A stretch of 64,000 nt of DNA from CACIAM-69d sp001698445 (GCF_043235035.1 NZ_JAZAQF010000029.1:49653-113652), one strand, 5' to 3'; shown: positions 1 through 8,330, numbered from the stretch's first letter. Numbers and translations: made by a program. Notes: generated by a model not told the origin, from the letters alone.

Positions 1-138
1 CCGGGCGATCGCCACAACCCTGTCCACCTCTGGGAACACCCAAGGATCACGGGAACTGGGCGGGGAGACCCCGCCCCTACGACTAATTGGTTTGAAGAAC
101 GAGGTCAGCGGGTTTCAGGCGATTTGACGACAGGCCCT

Positions 139-209
139 AAGCCCCTTGTTACGACGACCGTGGGTGACGACTGCGGGCATGGAAAATTAACCATCTCTCA
201 CTGATTCCA
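139..209. repeat. Dispersed repeat, copy A
   Basis: The block AGCCCCTTGTTACGACGACC, followed by a GGGCAT-GAAAAT-AACC segment and then TGATTCCA, recurs at 4174-4230 in the same order and orientation. The copies differ in spacing and by several bases, so this is an old dispersed element rather than a recent duplication. Its nature is not known; the second copy lies just downstream of an IS200/IS605-like hairpin. Confidence 0.5.
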
Positions 210-479
210 AATTGCAAACTTTTTGCTAAAAACTGATCGCTCACCCACAAAATGCTTCACGGCCCTTTTAGGTGGAAATTCCCTAGAAAAGCTTAAGAAA
301 ACCAAAACTTTTAACAGAGATAAACAGAATTGAAGTTTCATCAAAAGTAGGTAAAACAATATTAAGTAGAACACCAATCCCAATTTTGATCAGATCCCAA
401 CATTGCATTGACCCAGATCACAGATTTTTAGCTTCACCTTTGTCATGACGACCCGATCGAGTCAGTCATAGTTTCCGTC

Positions 480-616
480 TGAACAGTTGCAGGCCGCCGC
501 TTCTCTTGAGAGAAGAGTTTGCCGAAATGCCGGCTGAGTTTTGAGTGGGACTCACTTGGTATCAGAGGTAACCAATTAGGGATCGCGTCATTCGGAGGAA
601 CCGATGTCTTTAAATT
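480..616 (+). other. Hairpin-rich stretch, possible structured RNA
   Basis: Several short inverted repeats follow each other: CTTCTCT/AGAGAAG near 500, GAGT/ACTC near 543-554, TTGGT/ACCAA near 557-575, and TCGG/CCGA around a GGAGG near 592-604. A start codon follows at 604 but the frame closes after four codons. This could be an RNA leader or chance pairing; I do not recognise a known riboswitch. Confidence 0.2.
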
Positions 617-1219
617 GAAAGGAATTGTTGCTAAATTCCCCCGATCCCCGATCGGCTATTCCATAATGCTAATAACGAGAATGAATTAACCCCTCGATTC
701 CATGATTGGTTTTGATCACCCTTATCTCCTGCTCTCAAAACCAGTTGCATCGCCTCTGAAATTGCTTTTTAAGGCATTCTTCCGCTGAGGTTTGTGGTCG
801 GTTGGCCGCCGGCCATTCACTGAATTTGTTGAAGTTATTGACAGTTCTATCTGCGAGGTCGTGAGGAGTCGAAAACGACGGAAATGCTCGAGAACAGCCC
901 TTTCAGCCCTCTACCGCTTGAACTGGGCTAATTGAATTGGGCTAATGGATATCGCGCTCAAATGGATTCCGTCGTTTTTTGAGTTTTCTTGGTCAACAGG
1001 ATGACTCGGCTCATATCTGTGTTGTTTTTCGTTGTTTTTCGTTTCCAATCGCGTTTTTTTATCACTGGATGTGAAGGATCGATCGCCCGGCTTCGGTGCT
1101 CCCGCCGCAAATCTTCCTTGCCTTGGGGGGGCGATCGCGCCTTCAGCCCATCCGCCGTTTAGACAAGCCCGTCGATGCCTCGGTTTAGTTCCTCAAATTT
1201 TTGCCAGATGGTGACCACA

Positions 1220-1408
1220 ATGCTGACCGTAGAAACGATTTACTGCCCCAACTGTGGTTCGCGTGCAGAGCGTCATCGAATTCGCACGAGCAACGTGATT
1301 CGCACCCAGTGCCATGCCTGTGACTATTTGATGGTGACTTGCTCGCTCACGGCTCGGGTGTTGGAAGCCTACGCGCCGGGCATTGCGATCGCCCAACGAT
1401 CGGCTTGA
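1220..1408 (+). CDS. Small zinc-ribbon protein conserved in cyanobacteria
   Basis: This is a 62-residue protein if started at the ATG at 1220. An earlier in-frame ATG at 1208 adds four residues. It carries two CxxC pairs (CPNC near the start and CHAC about 22 residues later), a compact zinc-ribbon arrangement, followed by a short tail with the words VLEAYAPGI. From memory, similar short proteins with this tail are common in cyanobacteria and are sometimes labelled as PriA-like because of the zinc knuckles; there is no helicase here. No partner gene is evident, the next gene being convergent. The function is unknown; metal or nucleic acid binding is inferred only from the cysteines. Confidence 0.7.
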   Translation: MLTVETIYCPNCGSRAERHRIRTSNVIRTQCHACDYLMVTCSLTARVLEAYAPGIAIAQRSA

Positions 1409-1522
1409 GTTTTTGCCCAATTCATCATTCGCCCAATTCATTCAGCCCAGAACTGGGTGGATTGGGCTGGTGAATCGGGATGGTTCATCCAGTGCCTTAA
1501 TTCAGCGCCTTAATTCAGCTCA

Positions 1523-2026
1523 TTAATCCAGTCGGCGGGTGTTGCCGCTGCGAACCCAGCCCTCGGGGCCGCTTTCGCCCAGGCGCACCCGCTGCCAACG
1601 CCGATCGGGACTGTCTCCCAAGACAATGACCCGATCGTTGTAGTCCACACTGCCCAGCCTTGCGCCCGATCGATTGGGAGCTGATCGCAACACCAGCCCG
1701 ATCGGTTGGGTCACCCGGGCCCGATAAGCACCGGGCGGCAAGGGCGGCGGCGGCGGCAAGGACGGGGCCGGGGCAACCACGCTGCTAGGCGGTGGGGGCG
1801 GGGTCACCGCTGCGCCGGGTTTGGGATCGTTGGCAAAGCTGGGGCGGGGCGGGGCCGTGGCAATTTGGGTGACGATGTAGCGAACGGCAATCACCCCTCC
1901 GGCAGCCAAAAAGGCGATCGCGATCGCGATGCCACTAATGAGGCTGACCAGCCCGCGCAATAGTTTCCACAGCCAACGCACGATCGTTTGCGACTCCCGA
2001 TGAGGATCAACCACCAACCTGTCCAA
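1523..2026 (-). CDS. Membrane-anchored SH3-domain protein
   Basis: The 167-residue product has a short cytoplasmic head, one membrane segment (about residues 25-50, rich in Ile, Ala and Val), a proline-rich linker with several runs of prolines (about 58-103), and a C-terminal SH3b-like domain (about 104-167) with the pattern LVLRSAPN, VIVLGDSPD and GWVRSGNTR. Bacterial SH3 domains of this kind are usually found in envelope proteins that touch peptidoglycan or protein ligands. The frame opens with TTG at 2026; a GTG four codons later is an alternative. It stands alone, and a tandem repeat lies directly upstream. The specific ligand cannot be told. Confidence 0.75.
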   Translation of the reverse strand: MDRLVVDPHRESQTIVRWLWKLLRGLVSLISGIAIAIAFLAAGGVIAVRYIVTQIATAPPRPSFANDPKPGAAVTPPPPPSSVVAPAPSLPPPPPLPPGAYRARVTQPIGLVLRSAPNRSGARLGSVDYNDRVIVLGDSPDRRWQRVRLGESGPEGWVRSGNTRRLD

Positions 2027-2039
2027 AATATTTCGCTAA

Positions 2040-2143
2040 CCGATCTAGCCCAGAGACTTCGCCAAGAGATCTAGCCAGCCGATCTAGCCAGCCGATCTAG
2101 CCCAGAGATTTCGCCAAGAGATCTAGCCAGCCGATCTAGCCAG
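2040..2143. repeat. Tandem repeat, two 52-bp units
   Basis: Two adjacent 52-bp units (2040-2091 and 2092-2143) differ at a single base (C at 2058, T at 2110). Each unit itself contains several copies of the word GATCTAGCC. It lies between the SH3 protein gene and the Ycf46-like gene. Confidence 0.85.
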
Positions 2144-2274
2144 ATATTTAGCCAGGATATCCTGCGATTCAGCCCGTATTTTCCCCTAGAACCCGTTCTG
2201 TTCAGGGCGAAAATTCAGCCAATTCGGCTAATTCAGTACGTTCAGCCCATCCAGACCGCTCGATCGATCCAGAA

Positions 2275-3786
2275 TTAGCCCGAGAAGGAAGACAAGCCGC
2301 CTAAGGTGGTCGATCGGGATGCTAACCGCGCTTTGCCCGCAGCCGCCCATTGCTGAAGCGCTTCGATCTGCTCGCGGGCCGTGCGAGCCAGGGGCACAAT
2401 TTGGCTAACGGCGGCCACGATGTCATCGGTGGTGAAATCGCGGTTTTCGCTGAAGCCAATGTGCATTGCTTCCACGATCGACTGTTCAATTTCGGCTCCG
2501 GAAAAGTCCGGCGTTTCATAGGCCAGGCGATCGAGGTCGTAGGTCTTGAGATTGTGGGGGCGCAGTCGGCTTAAATGCACCTCAAAAATTTCGCGGCGCT
2601 CCGGCTGGCTGGGCAATCCCACAAAAAAGATTTCGTCAAATCGCCCTTTTCGCAACAGTTCTGGCGGCAAGGACTGGATATCGTTCGCCGTCGCCACCAC
2701 AAAAACCGGCGATTGCTTTTCCGCCATCCAGGTGACAAACGTGCCAAAAACCCGCGAGGCTGTGCCGCCGTCGCCCTTGCTGCCCAATCCGGCAAAGGCC
2801 TTGTCAATTTCATCGATCCACAGAATGCAGGGGGCCAAGGCTTCCGCGAGCTGAATGGTTTGGCGAGTGCGGGATTCAGACTCACCCACCAAGCCGCCAA
2901 ACAAACGTCCCACATCCAACCGCAGCAAGGGCAAGTGCCAATGGTGGGCGATCGCCTTGGCCGTTAAGGATTTGCCAGTGCCTTGAATCCCCACCAACAA
3001 CAGACCCCGGGGATGGGGCAGGCCATATTGGCGGGCCCGCTCCGAAAATGCGCCCCCACGCCGCAGCAGCCAGGCTTTCAGGTTGTCTAGCCCGCCAATG
3101 TCGGACATTTGTTCCGTGGCGGGGCAAAAGTCCAAAATTTGGGTTTGGCGGATCGATTGGCGCTTTTCTTCCAGGATCAGATCCATGGTTTCGGGGGGGA
3201 GGTTGCCGTTTTGGGCGATCGCCCGGCCCAACACCCGCCGCACCCGATCGAGCGAGAGGCCTTGGCTCGATCGCACCAAGTCTTCTAAGTCTCGCCCTTC
3301 CAAGGTTTGGCCCGTGGCGGTCGCTATCCGTTGCACCTCCTGGCGCAGTTCATCGGCGGCGGGCAGGGGAAATTCCAACACCGTCAGCACTTCGCTGAGG
3401 TCTTCGGGAATTTGTACCTGCGGGGAAAGGAGCACAATATTTTTGGGTTGGGCCTTGAGCGATCGCGCCAAGTTACGCAATTTGCGGGCGATCGCAATAT
3501 CATCCAAAAATCGATGAAAATCTCGCAAAATAAAGACCCCCGCCGCTGAATCGGGGAATTTCTCTAAAAATTCCAGCGCTTGCAGCGGATTGCGCTTAGC
3601 TGCTCCTAAATCGTTGGGACTGCCGCTGTAGCCTTCCACAAAATCCCAAACATAAACCCCGCGATTGCCTTGGCTTTGGGCACATTGGGCGATCGCCTTT
3701 TCCACCCGCTCCTCTTCGGCGGTGGGGATATAAATCAGCGGATAACGGGCCCGCAGCAGCAGCGAAAATTCCTGAAAAAAATTCAT
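2275..3786 (-). CDS. ycf46: Ycf46-like AAA ATPase
   Basis: This 503-residue protein has an N-terminal region of about 220 residues and a C-terminal AAA domain. Visible motifs are Walker A GIQGTGKS (266-273), Walker B ILWIDEID (321-328), sensor 1 ATAN (365-368) and an arginine-finger-like GRFD (381-384). The N-terminal start MNFFQEFSLLLRARYPLIY matches the Ycf46 family as I remember it, found in cyanobacteria and some plastid genomes. The family is often misnamed FtsH or cell division cycle protein, but the metalloprotease HExxH motif of FtsH is absent. In a model cyanobacterium it has been tied to inorganic carbon use; I cite this from memory. The gene stands alone. Assignment to the family is firm, the role is not. 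Confidence 0.88.
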   Translation of the reverse strand: MNFFQEFSLLLRARYPLIYIPTAEEERVEKAIAQCAQSQGNRGVYVWDFVEGYSGSPNDLGAAKRNPLQALEFLEKFPDSAAGVFILRDFHRFLDDIAIARKLRNLARSLKAQPKNIVLLSPQVQIPEDLSEVLTVLEFPLPAADELRQEVQRIATATGQTLEGRDLEDLVRSSQGLSLDRVRRVLGRAIAQNGNLPPETMDLILEEKRQSIRQTQILDFCPATEQMSDIGGLDNLKAWLLRRGGAFSERARQYGLPHPRGLLLVGIQGTGKSLTAKAIAHHWHLPLLRLDVGRLFGGLVGESESRTRQTIQLAEALAPCILWIDEIDKAFAGLGSKGDGGTASRVFGTFVTWMAEKQSPVFVVATANDIQSLPPELLRKGRFDEIFFVGLPSQPERREIFEVHLSRLRPHNLKTYDLDRLAYETPDFSGAEIEQSIVEAMHIGFSENRDFTTDDIVAAVSQIVPLARTAREQIEALQQWAAAGKARLASRSTTLGGLSSFSG

Positions 3787-3835
3787 ATGAATGACCGAAT
3801 CACCAGCGGCCGAGTCCGAAATACTGAAACTGGCT

Positions 3836-3979
3836 CTAGTAGCGCGGCTGCCTTAATTCATTGGGTCGAAGTTGCGGAGTCAATCACAGTAACAAAGGGC
3901 TTAAGCCCCTTGTTGCCTCACGATCAGGTAACGGTAACAGTCGAGTTGACCGATCAGAATAAGCCTGTCGCGCTACTAG
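3836..3979. mobile_element. MITE-like element, copy 1
   Basis: A 144-bp non-coding element bounded by the inverted ends CTAGTAGCGCG and CGCGCTACTAG. A related 148-bp copy lies at 17075-17222 with the same ends and a similar interior, including the central palindrome GGGCTTAAGCCC. Small size, inverted ends and lack of an open frame fit a miniature inverted-repeat transposable element. It lies between two genes transcribed to the left. The parent insertion sequence is not in the window. Confidence 0.7.
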
Positions 3980-4095
3980 GGCTTAGAAACGGCTTCTCTG
4001 CCCGCAATTCAGCATACCGCCTCTATTGTTGAAGCTTGTGTTGTGTTGAAGCTTGTGTTGTGGCCTTGACAGGAGGCCCAATCCTGAGGCTGGTT

Positions 4096-4130
4096 TTGAC
4101 ATCCTCCCCAGCCTGAAGGCGTGGGGATTC
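4096..4130. mobile_element. IS200/IS605-like terminal hairpin, remnant
   Basis: The stretch TTGACATCCTCCCCAGCCTG continues into GAAGGCGTGGGGAT, forming an imperfect hairpin. This is the hairpin seen at ends of IS200/IS605 family elements in many cyanobacteria, which are cut by a Y1 transposase. No tnpA or tnpB gene is present, so this is a remnant or a non-autonomous palindromic element. Dispersed repeat copy B follows directly. Confidence 0.55.
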
Positions 4131-4173
4131 TGCCCCTAATCGACGTTAGCGGATTGTGGGGGACAAGGAACCT

Positions 4174-4230
4174 CAGCCCCTTGTTACGACGACCGGGGCA
4201 TAGAAAATCAACCGTTTTCGCATGATTCCA
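4174..4230. repeat. Dispersed repeat, copy B
   Basis: This matches 139-209 through the block AGCCCCTTGTTACGACGACC and the following GAAAATCAACC and TGATTCCA words. It sits immediately after the IS605-like hairpin, and together they could be one 135-bp non-autonomous element (4096-4230). Confidence 0.5.
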
Positions 4231-4247
4231 GGAAATGACAACAGACC

Positions 4248-4859
4248 CTATGGTAATGGGGATGGGGATTGCCCCAACTGTTGTTCTAATTCGGCAATGC
4301 GATCGCGCAGGGGAGCCAACATAGATTCCACTTCTGCTTCGGAATAGCGGATCGGAATATGTTGCGGGCAGTTCTCGCTATGGGCTTCTACGTGAAACAA
4401 AATTGCCCGCTCAATTTTGGCAGGATAGCCAGGAATTTGGAGCTGTTCAATCCAAGGCGAATCTCCCTCGACAAACTCCGCTTGCCCCCAAATTTTTACC
4501 CGTTTTCGATGGCGATAATCCATTAAAAACAGGAAGGCTTTAGCATTGCTGCTGAGGTTGCCCACGGTGATGTATTGCACATTGCCCGCAAAGTCTGCGA
4601 ACCCGAGGGTTTTCTCGTCTAATACTTTGAGAAAACCCGGTGGCCCGCCTCGAAATTGGATGTAGGGATAGCCATTGGAGCCAACGGTTCCTAAATAGAA
4701 TCCCTCAAGGCTGGCGATGAAGTTAGCCAATTGGGGGGCGATCGAATCGTTATCGGGCCCGTTGGCAATGTAGCGTTCGTAGGTTTCCCGGGAGCCGCGA
4801 TCGGTCTGGGCTGCTTGGACTTCCGGCGTGAAGGCGATTTCACCAAATTTGCGAGGCAT
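4248..4859 (-). CDS. Pyridoxamine 5-phosphate oxidase family protein
   Basis: The 203-residue product has the split-barrel flavin fold typical of the PNPOx-like family. The segment EGFYLGTVGSNGYPYIQFRG (about 50-69) is the usual first barrel strand pair, followed by NAKAFLFLMDY and RVKIWGQAEFVE (about 105-130), common in general stress-type members. The C-terminal end is a short coiled segment. Members bind FMN or F420 and some only reduce or protect; the substrate cannot be deduced. It lies 36 bp from the GST gene on the same strand, after it, so the two may be co-transcribed and share the TetR control seen upstream. This is inference from spacing. Confidence 0.85.
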   Translation of the reverse strand: MPRKFGEIAFTPEVQAAQTDRGSRETYERYIANGPDNDSIAPQLANFIASLEGFYLGTVGSNGYPYIQFRGGPPGFLKVLDEKTLGFADFAGNVQYITVGNLSSNAKAFLFLMDYRHRKRVKIWGQAEFVEGDSPWIEQLQIPGYPAKIERAILFHVEAHSENCPQHIPIRYSEAEVESMLAPLRDRIAELEQQLGQSPSPLP

Positions 4860-4895
4860 AGACCGATCTCCTAATGGGCGATCGAGGGGGTGATT

Positions 4896-5513
4896 TTAGG
4901 CGTGGGCCAAGGCTTCAATGCTACGCATGCCCACAAAGCCGGGCAATTGCTTGACCCGATCGATCCAAGCCAGCACGTGGGGATAGGGGGCGAGGTCAAT
5001 CTGGCCATCGGGAGCCAATGCCACATAGGGAAACACGGCCACATCGGCGATCGTGGGGCGATCGAACTCCAACCACTGGCGATCGCTCAGGTGGCGATCG
5101 AGTTGGCTCAGGATGAATTCAGCTTTTTGGTTGGCGCGATCGAGGTCGATCGTTTTGGCATTAAACAAATGGTAGAGCCGCGCTGACTCGGGCCCTTGGC
5201 GCACCTCGCCCGCTGTGGTAGACAGCCAACGCACCACCTGCGCCAGGGCCACCGGCTCCAGCGGCAACCAGCGATCGCCCCCATACTGCCGCGCCAAATA
5301 GGTCAAAATCGCCTGGGCATCGGACAAAACCGTTGCGCCATCGACCAAGGTCGGCACTTGCCCAAAGGGATTCAGCGCCAAAAACGGCGGCTGTTTGTGC
5401 TCGCCTTGGAGCAAATCGACCTTAATCCACTCGAATTTCAACCCCAACAGGGACAGCAACAGTTTGACCTTATAGCTGTTGCCAGACAGTTCGTGACCAT
5501 ATAGCTGAATCAT
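4896..5513 (-). CDS. Glutathione S-transferase family protein
   Basis: Starting at the ATG at 5513 gives 205 residues, the usual GST size. The frame stays open for another 69 codons upstream, but that part has no GST features and would run over the operators. The N-terminal thioredoxin-like domain opens with IQLYGHELSGNSYKVKLLL, followed by NPFGQVPTLVDG with the cis-proline and the glutathione-binding VLSDAQAI; the helical C-terminal domain holds RPTIADVAVFPYV. GSTs conjugate glutathione to electrophiles. It is divergent from a TetR-type regulator, with two repeated operator-like sites between them, which suggests induction by a toxic compound or stress. The following PNPOx-family gene is probably in the same transcript. 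Confidence 0.92.
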   Translation of the reverse strand: MIQLYGHELSGNSYKVKLLLSLLGLKFEWIKVDLLQGEHKQPPFLALNPFGQVPTLVDGATVLSDAQAILTYLARQYGGDRWLPLEPVALAQVVRWLSTTAGEVRQGPESARLYHLFNAKTIDLDRANQKAEFILSQLDRHLSDRQWLEFDRPTIADVAVFPYVALAPDGQIDLAPYPHVLAWIDRVKQLPGFVGMRSIEALAHA

Positions 5514-5653
5514 GGATTTTGGCTCCGTTGGAGATGGGATGGCGTTGGATGAAGCGTTTGGAGGATCAGTGGCTGAAGCGATCGGGGACTGAGGGCAATT
5601 GATCGTGCTAGGCAAGCCGTTGCGATCGCGTGGGTCTTGACGGCAGAAAAAAA

Positions 5654-5698
5654 CTGTACCGGTCGTTCGGTCTAAATTAACTGTACCGAGCGTTCGGT
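5654..5698. promoter_or_regulatory. Tandem TetR-type operators
   Basis: Two 18-bp sites repeat in the same orientation 27 bp apart: CTGTACCGGTCGTTCGGT (5654-5671) and CTGTACCGAGCGTTCGGT (5681-5698). The second contains the inverted arms ACCGA/TCGGT around four bases; the first differs by two bases. They lie in the divergent GST/TetR intergenic region, the expected place for autoregulated repression. The binding protein is inferred to be the adjacent TetR. Confidence 0.65.
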
Positions 5699-5767
5699 AT
5701 GATGTCAATCGGCTTAACAAAATCGCCCCCTTCCATCACCAGCCACGTTCCCAGCACCATCCCTGTC

Positions 5768-6316
5768 ATGCCCAAGGAAACCTATATCCCCTGCCTGTTT
5801 CAGCTCTTTCGGCAATATGGCTACGATGGCGCAACCCTGGCCAAAATCTCGGAAGCCACGGGACTCGGCAAGGCCAGCCTCTATCACCATTTCCCCGGCG
5901 GTAAGGAGGAAATGGTGGAAACCGTGCTGAAATCGATCGAATCCTGGTTCGATCGCCATGTATTGCAACTGCTGGCGGGCCCGGGCGATGCGCTCAGTCG
6001 GTTGCAGGCCATGGGCGATCGCCTCAGCGAAATGTACGGGGGCGGTCAACAGCCATGCCTGTTTGCGATTTTGCTGTTGGGTTCGGCACGCGATTTGTTT
6101 CACGATCGCGTGCGCGGATTATTGCAAATGTGGATCGATGCGATCGCCCGCGTTTTGGTCGATGAGGGGATGGAAACGGTGATCGCCCGGCAGCGGGGTG
6201 AAGATGTAGTGATTGCGATTCAAGGAGCGCTGATTTTGTCGCAGGGGTTGGGCGATCTCAGCTCGTTTCAACGCACCATTCAACAGTTGCCCCACATTGC
6301 CCTACGAACGGATTAA
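5768..6316 (+). CDS. TetR family transcriptional regulator
   Basis: Starting at ATG 5768 gives 182 residues. An ATG at 5699 would add 23 residues without helix-turn-helix features and touches the operator, so the later start is preferred. The N-terminal DNA-binding domain is clear: YGYDGATLAKISEATGLGKASLYHHFPGGKEEM, with the recognition helix at about residues 32-41 (in pieces: GLGKASLYHHF). The C-terminal helices form the ligand domain and hold a Cys in QQPCLFAILLLGSA. It is divergent from a GST gene with two operator-like repeats in between, so it probably represses the GST transcript and itself. The ligand is unknown. Confidence 0.9.
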   Translation: MPKETYIPCLFQLFRQYGYDGATLAKISEATGLGKASLYHHFPGGKEEMVETVLKSIESWFDRHVLQLLAGPGDALSRLQAMGDRLSEMYGGGQQPCLFAILLLGSARDLFHDRVRGLLQMWIDAIARVLVDEGMETVIARQRGEDVVIAIQGALILSQGLGDLSSFQRTIQQLPHIALRTD

Positions 6317-6358
6317 TCGGGTTGTAATTATTTCCATGCGAAGAGGGTCAATCCGATT
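6315..6358. terminator. Inverted repeat between convergent genes
   Basis: Arms AATCGGGTTG (6315-6324) and CAATCCGATT (6349-6358) pair with one G-T mismatch around a 24-base loop, between the ends of the TetR gene and the ABC ATPase gene. There is no strong T-run, so a terminator role is only suggested by position. Confidence 0.3.
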
Positions 6359-6393
6359 TGGCAACCGTTGAATTTACTCAAACTGGCTATCAC

Positions 6394-7056
6394 CTAGTCC
6401 ACGATTAGTCCGTCTCGAATTTGAATTTTGCGCTGGGTGCGATCGGCGATCGCTAAATCGTGGGTAATCAGCACAATAGCAATTTGTTGCTGATGTAATT
6501 GGTCAAATAAATTCATCACCTCTTGGGTGGTTTGGCTGTCCAGGGCACCGGTTGGCTCGTCGGCTAACAGTAGAGATGGCTGATTGATCAACGCTCGGGC
6601 GATCGCCACCCGTTGTTGTTGCCCCCCCGACAGTTGATTGGGCCGATTATGGAGTCGATCGCCCAGCCCCACACTCACCAAGGCGGCTTCGGCACGGGCC
6701 CGGCGATCGGCTTTGGGAAGGCCAGCATAGACGGCCGGCAGCATCACATTTTCCAGGGCTGTGGCACGGGGCAACAAATTAAATTGCTGAAAAACAAAGC
6801 CAATGCGTTGATTGCGAATGTAGGCTAATTCTGTCGAATTCAGCGCAGTTAAGTTGCGATTTTCGAAGGTGTAGGTTCCTTCAGTGGGGCGATCGAGGCA
6901 ACCAATAATATTCATCAGGGTTGATTTACCCGAACCCGAACTCCCCACGATCGCTAAGTAGTCATTGGCGGGAATATCCAAATCAATGCCCTTCAAAATA
7001 GGCACGTTGGTTTCACCCAGTTGATAGGTTTTGGTGATGTTTTGAAGAGTAATCAT
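6394..7056 (-). CDS. ABC exporter ATPase, MacB/LolD type
   Basis: From the ATG at 7056 this is a 220-residue ATPase. It shows Walker A GSSGSGKS, Q-loop FVFQQFNLLPRATALENVMLP, signature LSGGQQQR, Walker B LLLADEPTGALD and the switch His in LITHD. The Q-loop context and PTGALD are typical of the MacB/LolD/FtsE group that works with FtsX-like permeases. The permease gene ends at 7068, 11 bp before this start, and the adaptor gene precedes it, so the three form one operon. A GTG at 7071 is a possible alternative start but overlaps the permease stop. It powers export of an unknown substrate by a mechanotransmission-type pump. Confidence 0.93.
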   Translation of the reverse strand: MITLQNITKTYQLGETNVPILKGIDLDIPANDYLAIVGSSGSGKSTLMNIIGCLDRPTEGTYTFENRNLTALNSTELAYIRNQRIGFVFQQFNLLPRATALENVMLPAVYAGLPKADRRARAEAALVSVGLGDRLHNRPNQLSGGQQQRVAIARALINQPSLLLADEPTGALDSQTTQEVMNLFDQLHQQQIAIVLITHDLAIADRTQRKIQIRDGLIVD

Positions 7057-7067
7057 GTGGTTTGACC

Positions 7068-8330
7068 TCACTCGCTGCGGAGGGCGGTAATTGGGTCGAG
7101 GCGGGCCGCATTACGAGCAGGAATCACCCCCGCAGCCAAGCCCACCAGCGTGGACAGCCCAAACCCGATCACCACAGCACCCCCCGAAATCACCAAGGCA
7201 AATTGAAAAGCCGTAGCCGCCACCACGGTGACACCAATGCCCAACACAATGCCGATCGTGCCGCCTAGGACAGAAATGGTGACGGATTCGACTAAAAACT
7301 GACTGAGAATGGCGCGATCGGTTGCCCCAATCGCTTTGCGAACGCCAATTTCGCGGGTTCGTTCTACTACTGAAACCAACATAATATTGGCGATGCCGAT
7401 GCCACCTACCACCAAAGAAATCGCCGCAACGGCCACAATGGTGGTGGTGAGTAATCCCAAAATGGTGGTCAAGGTTTTGAGGATATCGGCCTGGTTGGTG
7501 ACGCGAAAATCATCATCGGCGGGCGACATGATTTTGTGGCGCAATCGCAAAATATTGGTGACTTGAAATCTCAGGGTTTCTAACTGCGATTCATGCTGAC
7601 TTTTAATAAAAATGCCATTCACAGAAATGCCTGTGAGCGCATTCTTCCCGATCGTGCGGGCTGACATGGTGGTCAGAGGAATATAAACCGCATCATCGCG
7701 ATCCTGTGGTCCCTGGGAACCCTTAGCTTCCATCACACCGATCACTTTATATAGTTCACCGCGAATGCGAATTTTTTGGCCAATGGGATCGATATCCGCT
7801 GGAAACAAACTCCGCTGCACCGTGGGGCCAATCACTACCACCGAGGCTGTTTCATCGAGTTCCGATTGACGGAAAAAACGTCCCACTTGCGGATAGGTAT
7901 TGCGCGCATCCGGAAAGCTCAAATCCGCGCCATAGGCCGTGGTGGAGGTGTTGGTCTGGTTGTAAACCACCTGCACGGGCCGTTGTAAATAGGCTGCAAC
8001 GACGGTGGCTGAGGGCGCTTGTTTGGCGATCGCCTTGGCATCTTCCCAAGTGAGGGTGCTCACCGATCCCATGGCTTGCACCACGCCGCCACTTTTCGCC
8101 GAACCAGACATCACTTGCAACACATCGGTGCCGAGGCTGCGAATGCTGTCTTCCGTGGACTTTTGTACACCTTGCCCGATCGAGGTAATCGAAATCACTG
8201 ATGAAATCCCAATAATCACCCCCAACATCGTCAAGGCGCTGCGGAGCTTGTTATTCCAGAGGGATTCGATCGCCATTTCCATAATGTCGATCGCCGAAAT
8301 TGTTACGCGATTAGGCGTTGCTTGGGTCAT
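7068..8330 (-). CDS. ABC exporter permease, MacB type (FtsX fold)
   Basis: From the ATG at 8330 the product has 420 residues. Near the N-terminus is the FtsX/MacB signature ALTMLGVIIGISSVISI in the first membrane helix, followed by a periplasmic domain of about 200 residues and a C-terminal set of three helices containing the words GIGIANIMLVSVVERTREIG and RKAIGA, which are diagnostic of MacB-type permeases. The ATPase is a separate gene downstream, as in YknXYZ-like systems, rather than fused as in enterobacterial MacB. The adaptor gene lies 91 bp upstream on the same strand. The tripartite pump is inferred to export a peptide, lipid or drug; the substrate cannot be read from the sequence. 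Confidence 0.92.
   Translation of the reverse strand: MTQATPNRVTISAIDIMEMAIESLWNNKLRSALTMLGVIIGISSVISITSIGQGVQKSTEDSIRSLGTDVLQVMSGSAKSGGVVQAMGSVSTLTWEDAKAIAKQAPSATVVAAYLQRPVQVVYNQTNTSTTAYGADLSFPDARNTYPQVGRFFRQSELDETASVVVIGPTVQRSLFPADIDPIGQKIRIRGELYKVIGVMEAKGSQGPQDRDDAVYIPLTTMSARTIGKNALTGISVNGIFIKSQHESQLETLRFQVTNILRLRHKIMSPADDDFRVTNQADILKTLTTILGLLTTTIVAVAAISLVVGGIGIANIMLVSVVERTREIGVRKAIGATDRAILSQFLVESVTISVLGGTIGIVLGIGVTVVAATAFQFALVISGGAVVIGFGLSTLVGLAAGVIPARNAARLDPITALRSE

Larger units (their letters stand above)
1..1219. other. Intergenic region without a recognised gene
   Basis: No convincing coding frame is seen in these 1.2 kb. A short GC-rich inverted repeat lies near 59-79 and a repeated sequence follows at 139-209. 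A stretch rich in small hairpins lies at about 480-616. Short T-rich repeats occur at 1021-1048. The gene that precedes the window was not identified. Confidence 0.5.
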
